A DNA stretch of 17,023 nucleotides from Eubacteriales bacterium (GTDB taxonomy: Bacteria; Bacillota_A; Clostridia; Christensenellales; Aristaeellaceae): contig JAUMYC010000028.1 of the NCBI GenBank assembly GCA_030528845.1, positions 1 through 17,023 on the forward strand, in the 5' to 3' direction. Numbering within the stretch: position 1 is the first letter of the stretch; each line of letters starts with the position of its first letter. The translations under genes and the position numbers were made by a program. The notes beneath the pieces are model-generated. The model saw only the letters and a list, made by a program, of their open reading frames with translations, was not told where the DNA came from and did no database searches. Of this stretch, positions 13,020 to 17,023 are shown piece after piece.

Positions 13020-13526
13020 TCAGCCGGCGGGCAGGAGCTGGCCCTGTTCGTTGATGCGGCCGGCGAGCTGGTTTTGCAGGAGCAGCATGTATACGCGCAG
13101 GTTTTCTATGCCGGCGTCCGGCGAGGTGTTCTGCGCGAAGGCGGCGTCGATCTCCTCAAGGGTGAGGGTGATGTAGCGGTAGACCTCCGCGTCGATCATG
13201 CTGTATTTCGCGCCGTATTCGTTGATGAGCAGCGCGTCGAGCACATTGGCGGCGTGCAGGTGCAGCTTGAGCCGGGGCAGCACGTCGCCCTCAACGTCCG
13301 CATTGGGATAGCCGATCGTATCGAACGCGTCGAGCGCGAGGCTGAGCTCCGTATACTCCGCCGCGGCGATGGCGTTGCGCGTGTCTTCGTCTGCGCCGCC
13401 TTTGAAGATCGTCCCGGCGAAGGTGAACATCGCAGCCGCGAGGAGCAGGAAGGCGATGCAGCCGAGCAGAAAAGGTATATAAGGTTTTGCGGGTTTTCTG
13501 ACGGGCCGAGAGGTGAACAGGCGCAT
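13020..13526 (-). CDS. Single-span membrane protein of unknown function
   Basis: I do not recognise this 168-residue protein. A short basic N-terminus (MRLFTSRPVRKPAKPY) precedes one membrane helix (IPFLLGCIAFLLLAAAMFTF, about 17-36). A mainly helical, acidic soluble part follows (AIAAAEYTELSLALDAF, VLPRLKLHLHAANVLDALL, YRYITLTLEEIDAAF). The positive-inside pattern suggests the soluble part faces outward. Start ATG 13526 has AAGGAG about 9 bases upstream; longer frames extend into the AT-rich regulatory region and are less likely. Its stop is 5 bases from the convergent tmcAL stop, with no terminator between. The gene is controlled from an AT-rich region full of palindromes. Confidence 0.75.
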   Translation of the reverse strand: MRLFTSRPVRKPAKPYIPFLLGCIAFLLLAAAMFTFAGTIFKGGADEDTRNAIAAAEYTELSLALDAFDTIGYPNADVEGDVLPRLKLHLHAANVLDALLINEYGAKYSMIDAEVYRYITLTLEEIDAAFAQNTSPDAGIENLRVYMLLLQNQLAGRINEQGQLLPAG

Positions 13527-13568
13527 GGCGAAGACTCCTTTTGCGCATAAAAGCGCGAATAATTCTGT

Positions 13569-13603
13569 ATAGTATATGCTTATATGCATACGTGCATACG
13601 CAT
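13569..13603. repeat. Tandem TATGC/GCATA elements, possible operator
   Basis: The AT-rich spacer holds clustered short repeats: GTATATGC, TATATGCATACG and GCATACG again. They include the inverted arms ATGCA/TGCAT around TACG. They lie downstream of the -10 box of the minus-strand gene, where a repressor could block transcription. Confidence 0.55.
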
Positions 13604-13631
13604 TATACATTAAAAATTACGCGAAAATCAA
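13602..13631 (-). promoter_or_regulatory. Promoter of the single-span membrane protein gene
   Basis: On the minus strand, TTGATT (13631-13626), an 18-base spacer and a perfect TATAAT (13607-13602) fit a sigma-A promoter. The -10 box overlaps the sequence ATACGCAT (13596-13603), which also occurs at the XRE promoter (1648-1655). Confidence 0.65.
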
Positions 13632-13661
13632 AGGAAATCCTTCCTGAATGAAAAAATTAAC

Positions 13662-13682
13662 GCATATACATTTTGTATATGC
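13662..13682. repeat. Perfect 9-bp palindrome with 3-base centre
   Basis: GCATATACA (13662-13670), TTT and TGTATATGC (13674-13682) are exact inverted repeats. The site lies between the minus-strand promoter and the divergent aldo/keto reductase gene. Its symmetry and length fit a dimeric repressor operator better than a terminator, since no T-run follows. Confidence 0.75.
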
Positions 13683-13812
13683 AGATTCACGTTGCAGGCG
13701 ACTGCTTTTTGTGCATATTTGACGAAAATTATGCGGGGTATACAGTGGACAAGGAGATTTATACAGACTACGGTCTGGAAAAACGGCCAAACGCAGGAAA
13801 GGGGAAAGGAAA

Positions 13813-14787
13813 ATGAGGACGCATCAGATCAAAGGATTCGACAGGCCCGTGAGCGTGCTGGCGCTGGGCACGCAGGCCTTCGGCACGAGCATCACCGTGG
13901 AGGAATCGTTCAAAATGCTGGATCTCTACGCCGGGCTGGGCGGAAATTTTCTGGATACAGCGCGCGTGTACGGCTATTTTGCCGAAAACGTGCAGGGCAT
14001 TTCGGAGACGGTGCTGGGCTGGTGGATGAAGGCGCGCGGCAACCGCAGCGAGATGATCGTGGGCACGAAGGGCGCGCACCCGCCGCTGGGGCAGATGCAC
14101 AGCCCGCGTCTGGACAGGCAGAGCATCCGCAGCGACATCGAGCAGAGCCTGCGTGCGCTGGATACGGACTACATCGACATCTATTGGCTGCACCGGGACG
14201 ACCCCGCGCGGCCCGTGGAGGAGATCCTCGAGACGCTCGGCGAGCTCGTGCGCGAGGGGAAGGCGCTGCGGGTCGGCGCGTCCAACTGGAGCCTCGCGCG
14301 GCTCGAACAGGCGCAGGCGATCGCGCAGGAGAAGGGCCTGCAGGGCTTCGCGGCGGTGCAGCCGCAATGGAGTCTTGCACGGCAGGAGCTGCTGGAGGAC
14401 AACACGCTCGTGCGCATGGATGAGGCGGAATACGCATGGCACAAGCGCACGGGCCTGCCCGTCGTGCCGTTCACCTCGCAGGCAAAGGGCTTTTATTATA
14501 AGCTGGCTGCGGGCGGCGAGCAGGCGCTGAGCAAAAAGGCGAAGGAACGCTTCCTCTCGCCGCGCAATCTGCGCTCCTACGAGCTGCTGTGCCGGTATTC
14601 CGAGCGCACGGGTCATTCCGTCGGCGCGCTGTCCATCGCCTATCTGACCGGCCAGCCGTTCCCCGTCTGTCCCATCGTGGGCTTTTCCGGCCTCGAGCAG
14701 GCGCGCAGCATGCAGGAGGCGGGCGAGATCGAGCTGGATGCGGCCTTCCTCGCCGAGCTGAACGCGTCGAGCGAGATCGAAAGGTAA
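13813..14787 (+). CDS. Aldo/keto reductase
   Basis: The 324-residue protein is an NAD(P)H-dependent (beta/alpha)8 oxidoreductase. The N-terminal LALGTQAFG (16-24) and GNFLDTARVYG (44-54) contain Asp48 and Tyr53. Lys86 is in VGTKG and His127 in DIYWLHRDD, completing the Asp/Tyr/Lys/His tetrad. GKALRVGASNW follows mid-protein, as in the family, and the C-terminal PVCPIVGFSGLEQARSMQEA is the cofactor phosphate-binding region. Such enzymes reduce sugars and aldehydes or act in the reverse direction; the substrate is unknown. The start ATG 13813 has AAAGGA a few bases upstream. A membrane protein gene follows after 23 bases, probably in the same transcript. The upstream 286-bp region contains the palindromic sites. 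Confidence 0.93.
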   Translation: MRTHQIKGFDRPVSVLALGTQAFGTSITVEESFKMLDLYAGLGGNFLDTARVYGYFAENVQGISETVLGWWMKARGNRSEMIVGTKGAHPPLGQMHSPRLDRQSIRSDIEQSLRALDTDYIDIYWLHRDDPARPVEEILETLGELVREGKALRVGASNWSLARLEQAQAIAQEKGLQGFAAVQPQWSLARQELLEDNTLVRMDEAEYAWHKRTGLPVVPFTSQAKGFYYKLAAGGEQALSKKAKERFLSPRNLRSYELLCRYSERTGHSVGALSIAYLTGQPFPVCPIVGFSGLEQARSMQEAGEIELDAAFLAELNASSEIER

Positions 14788-14810
14788 GGCGGAGAAAGGA
14801 AGCAGCGCAG

Positions 14811-15203
14811 ATGAAAAAGAAAATCGTATTGTCGGCCGCCTTTGTCTGCAGCCTGCTGCCGATGCTGTTGGATCAATACGGCGGGCAAAGAGGAGTGCAG
14901 GAGATCTCCGGCGTGATCAACCTTCTGAACCCGATCGGGATCGCTTCCGCGGCGGTCTTCTGTCTTGGGGTCTGGGCGCCGCTGAAAAGAGCCGCCGTCG
15001 GCGCTGTTTTGCGCGCGGTCGGGGCGGCGGGCGTCGTCGTTTCTGAGGTATATACGTTTTTCACCTGGCATGTGATGAACATCACGGGGGAAATGAGCGT
15101 GCAGCACAGCGTCCGGCTCGCGTTTCCGGAATTTTATCTGGGTTTGGCGGTATCTCTGGCGATGCTCGCGGCCTGTTTCGTGATCGACAGAAAGAAGCAA
15201 TAA
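14811..15203 (+). CDS. Small four-helix membrane protein of unknown function
   Basis: I do not recognise this 130-residue protein. It has about four hydrophobic segments: near residues 4-21, 38-55 (NPIGIASAAVFCLGVW), 62-82 and 105-124 (LGLAVSLAMLAACFVID). A loop QYGGQRGVQEISG follows the first, and the end is basic (DRKKQ). The first segment could act as a signal anchor. ATG 14811 lies behind GGAGAAAGGAAG, 23 bases after the aldo/keto reductase stop, so cotranscription is likely. No conserved catalytic motif is visible. Confidence 0.75.
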   Translation: MKKKIVLSAAFVCSLLPMLLDQYGGQRGVQEISGVINLLNPIGIASAAVFCLGVWAPLKRAAVGAVLRAVGAAGVVVSEVYTFFTWHVMNITGEMSVQHSVRLAFPEFYLGLAVSLAMLAACFVIDRKKQ

Positions 15204-15250
15204 AGAACGCCCCGGTCACAGCCGTACAGACGAATGGGGATTTTGTGAGG

Positions 15251-15772
15251 ATGAACGTGAAAACAAAGCAAGTCGTTGTTCTGCCGTATGATGCAAAATG
15301 GAAATCTGATTTTGATGCGATACGTCAGGAAATAGAAAATGCGGTCGGCGATCTGATCATCGGTGTGGAGCATGTGGGAAGCACGTCGGTGGAAGGTCTG
15401 TCCGCAAAGCCGTGCATTGATATTGACGTGGTGATCAAAGACTATTCCGTTTTTGATGCTGTTATTGACAGATTGGGTTCGATCGGATATATCCACGAAG
15501 GGAATCTCGGGATTGAAGACCGGGAAGCATTCAGATATTCCGATAAACCTCATCTGCAGACCCACCACTTATATGTGTGCCCTCAGCGATCCAAAGAGCT
15601 GCATCGGCATGTCGCGTTTCGAGACTTTCTCAGAAAAACTCCCGAGGCGGCAAAACGATATGGCGCGGTGAAGGAGAGGGCGGCACAGCTGTTCCCCAAT
15701 AATATGGAGATGTATATTGCGTATAAATCTCCCTGCATTGAAGAACTGTATAAGATGTGCGGTTTGATGTGA
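15251..15772 (+). CDS. GrpB family protein (UPF0157, nucleotidyltransferase-like)
   Basis: The 173-residue protein matches the GrpB/UPF0157 family, related to the nucleotidyltransferase superfamily; biochemical function is not established. Visible motifs are VVVLPYDAKWKSDFDAI (8-24), EHVGSTSVEGLSAKPCIDID (40-59), THHLYVC (104-110) and ELHRHVAFRDFLR (116-128). The GSTSV and DID residues resemble the metal and nucleotide site of that superfamily. ATG 15251 is preferred over the GTG six bases earlier, since GGGGA is better spaced from it; the choice is uncertain. GC content is markedly lower (roughly 40-45% in sampled stretches, against 60-70% in neighbours), suggesting recent transfer. It sits at the end of the aldo/keto reductase cluster and is followed by a terminator. 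Confidence 0.9.
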   Translation: MNVKTKQVVVLPYDAKWKSDFDAIRQEIENAVGDLIIGVEHVGSTSVEGLSAKPCIDIDVVIKDYSVFDAVIDRLGSIGYIHEGNLGIEDREAFRYSDKPHLQTHHLYVCPQRSKELHRHVAFRDFLRKTPEAAKRYGAVKERAAQLFPNNMEMYIAYKSPCIEELYKMCGLM

Positions 15773-15857
15773 CAGCCCAAATCCGGACCGGCAGACAGAG
15801 AAAGGGCGGCTTTCCTCAGAAGACTGCTGCCGTGCCGTCCCTCTAATTTAGCAGATG

Positions 15858-15892
15858 CAAAAAAAGGGCGTATCGCTGCGATACGCTCTTTT
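15858..15892. terminator. Bidirectional intrinsic terminator
   Basis: GGGCGTATCG (15866-15875), loop CTG and CGATACGCTC (15879-15888) pair with one G-U. TTTT follows on the plus strand and a run of seven A precedes the stem, giving a U-tract on the minus strand. It separates the GrpB and MBL-fold genes, which converge. Confidence 0.9.
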
Positions 15893-15914
15893 GGATGTAT
15901 TTTTACGTCTGCGG

Positions 15915-16538
15915 TCATTTCCATTCCAGCACGAGCACGCCCTGCGCGTCCGCGTCGAGATCGATCTCGTTTTTGCCCGCGTAGCCGCCGCCCATGAGCG
16001 CGAGGAAGGGCTTTTCATCCGCGATGGGGAACTGGAGCGCCGGGGTAAGGAAATGCATGGGCACGACGAGCCGGGGCTGCGCGGCCTTGCAGATCTGTGC
16101 GGCGGTCTGCGCGTCGATGGTGTAGAAGCCGCCGACGGGGATGAGCAGCGCGTCCGCGCCGCGAATGGCTTCGAGCTGCTCCGCGTCGAGCATATGGCCC
16201 AGATCGCCGCAGTGCACGATCTTCTGTCCGTCGGCCTCAATGAGGAAGAGGTGGTTTTCTCCGCGCTTAGCGCCCTGCTCTTCGTCGTGATAGGCGCTCA
16301 GGGTGCGCAGATGTACGTCGCCGATCTGCACGTCGCAGGGCGCGCTGAGCACCTGTCCGACGCGGCTGAGGGAGGAGATATCGTTGTGGTCGTGGTGCTG
16401 GTGGCTCTCGGTGACGATGTCCGCCGCGCATGTAGGCACGGGATAGCCAACTGAGGCGTCGAAGGGATCGGTCACGATGGTCGTGCCCGCGTGGGTGGTG
16501 ATGCAAAAGCAGGCGTGTCCAAGCCATTTGATCTTCAT
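15915..16538 (-). CDS. Metallo-beta-lactamase-fold hydrolase (UPF0173-like)
   Basis: The 207-residue protein has the MBL metal-binding signature TESHQHHDHND (43-53; His46, His48, Asp50, His51). It also has DPF at 24-26, VHCGDLGHM (108-116; His109, Asp112) and VPMHF (159-163; His162). The start MKIKWLGHACF is typical of UPF0173-like proteins, which are probable hydrolases of unknown substrate. All expected ligands are present and the length is near normal. Its ATG overlaps the upstream gene's stop by four bases (ATGA), with GGAG upstream, indicating coupled translation. It ends at a bidirectional terminator. Confidence 0.9.
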   Translation of the reverse strand: MKIKWLGHACFCITTHAGTTIVTDPFDASVGYPVPTCAADIVTESHQHHDHNDISSLSRVGQVLSAPCDVQIGDVHLRTLSAYHDEEQGAKRGENHLFLIEADGQKIVHCGDLGHMLDAEQLEAIRGADALLIPVGGFYTIDAQTAAQICKAAQPRLVVPMHFLTPALQFPIADEKPFLALMGGGYAGKNEIDLDADAQGVLVLEWK

Positions 16539-16981
16539 GGTTCGTTCTCCTTTCCGTTTGTCCGGAGGGTCTCGACGATGCGCATGCATAGGGGGAGCGC
16601 GCCGCCCGCGTCCGTCGCCTTTGTGCGCAGGAGCACGGCTGCGTATTGGCGCAGGCTGCGCTCGAGGGAGAAGAGCTCGGCGGCGCTGCCGCCCGTTTCG
16701 AGCAGCTTCACGGCGCGCGCGAGCAGGAGAGCGTCCTCCTGCCCGAAGGGGCGGCCCGTAAACGGAGCAAAGCCGGGACGGCGCGCCGTGGGAAGCGCCT
16801 GCGAGAGCGCCCCGCACGCCGCCTGTGTGGGCAGGAGCACGATGTGCTCTCCGCGCGCTGTTTGGGAGAAGAAGGGATGGGCCGGCAGGGGGCCGCGCGC
16901 GATGTAAAGGCCTTCGGCACGGTCTCGTCGGATGCGTGGGCAGAGCCGTTCGGCGGCCTCGCGCAGGGGGTTAGCGCGCAT
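16535..16981 (-). CDS. Hypothetical protein, coupled to the MBL-fold hydrolase gene
   Basis: I do not recognise this 148-residue protein. It is Ala/Arg/Leu-rich and mostly soluble, with likely helices (QEDALLLARAVKLLETG, AELFSLERSLRQYAAVLL). No membrane segment, zinc motif or nucleotide motif is evident. The start ATG 16981 has GGAGGT eight bases upstream, and the stop overlaps the MBL-fold start (ATGA). Genuine coding is supported by this perfect coupling and the ribosome binding site; the function is unknown. Confidence 0.7.
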   Translation of the reverse strand: MRANPLREAAERLCPRIRRDRAEGLYIARGPLPAHPFFSQTARGEHIVLLPTQAACGALSQALPTARRPGFAPFTGRPFGQEDALLLARAVKLLETGGSAAELFSLERSLRQYAAVLLRTKATDAGGALPLCMRIVETLRTNGKENEP

Positions 16982-17023
16982 CGCGCCAGACCTCCGGGAG
17001 CGCGCCGAGGATATCCTGCGCCG
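16971..17023 (-). CDS. C-terminal end of an upstream gene (partial)
   Basis: On the minus strand a frame runs in from the window edge, encoding AQDILGALPEVWRDAR, and stops at TAA (16973-16971). It overlaps the start of the next gene by 11 bases in a different frame. The peptide looks coding, with a balanced helix and a terminal Trp-Arg-Asp, and the overlap pattern resembles other gene junctions here. Only 16 residues are visible, so no family can be assigned. Confidence 0.45.
   Translation of the reverse strand, partial: AQDILGALPEVWRDAR

Overview
The window is about 17 kb of GC-rich chromosomal DNA, tightly packed with genes on both strands. It looks like a high-GC member of the Firmicutes (Clostridia, perhaps a gut lineage). 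Supporting signs are consensus sigma-A promoters (TTGACA/TATAAT, 17-18 bp spacing), strong GGAGG ribosome binding sites, a TPP-riboswitch-controlled ECF thiamine transporter subunit (ThiT), a Firmicutes-type TmcAL, an MsmX/MsmK/UgpC-type sugar ABC ATPase and SH3b cell-wall domains. The taxon is inferred; there is no rRNA or other phylogenetic marker here.

Layout, left to right. (1) 1-1131: the tail of a secreted SH3b protein, translationally coupled to a TrmN6-like methyltransferase and closed by a bidirectional terminator. (2) 1148-2577, minus: a DUF3810 membrane protein, then an XRE regulator with its own near-consensus promoter and likely operator. (3) 2731-3423, plus: an unrecognised secreted protein. 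(4) 3503-4479, minus: promoter, TPP aptamer, terminator and thiT, forming a complete thiamine-uptake control unit. (5) 4683-5375, plus: AraD-type L-ribulose-5-phosphate 4-epimerase. (6) 5640-7944, plus: an orphan sugar ABC ATPase with the codon choice of a highly expressed gene, followed by a CdaR/PucR-type regulator. (7) 8068-9810, plus: an S41 C-terminal processing protease and a small membrane protein. (8) 9889-10671, plus: an LCM-family methyltransferase. (9) 10713-11700, minus: thymidine kinase overlapping a GNAT acetyltransferase. (10) 11830-13014, plus: TmcAL, divergent from the kinase. (11) 13020-13526, minus: a single-span membrane protein whose AT-rich upstream region carries striking palindromes. 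(12) 13813-15772, plus: an aldo/keto reductase, a four-helix membrane protein, and a GrpB-family gene of much lower GC that looks acquired. (13) 15915-17023, minus: a metallo-beta-lactamase-fold hydrolase coupled to an unrecognised gene, itself overlapping the end of another gene cut by the window edge.

The genes are mostly housekeeping and sugar or cofactor related: tRNA modification (TrmN6-like, TmcAL), thiamine uptake, pentose metabolism and sugar import, nucleotide salvage, and envelope proteolysis. I see no CRISPR array, phage, transposon, toxin-antitoxin pair, defence island or biosynthetic cluster. I did not find an obviously new multi-gene system. The most informative non-coding signals are the TPP riboswitch on the minus strand, the operator-like repeats at about 1.62-1.67 kb and 13.57-13.68 kb, and a hairpin able to hide the ribosome binding site of the DUF3810 gene.
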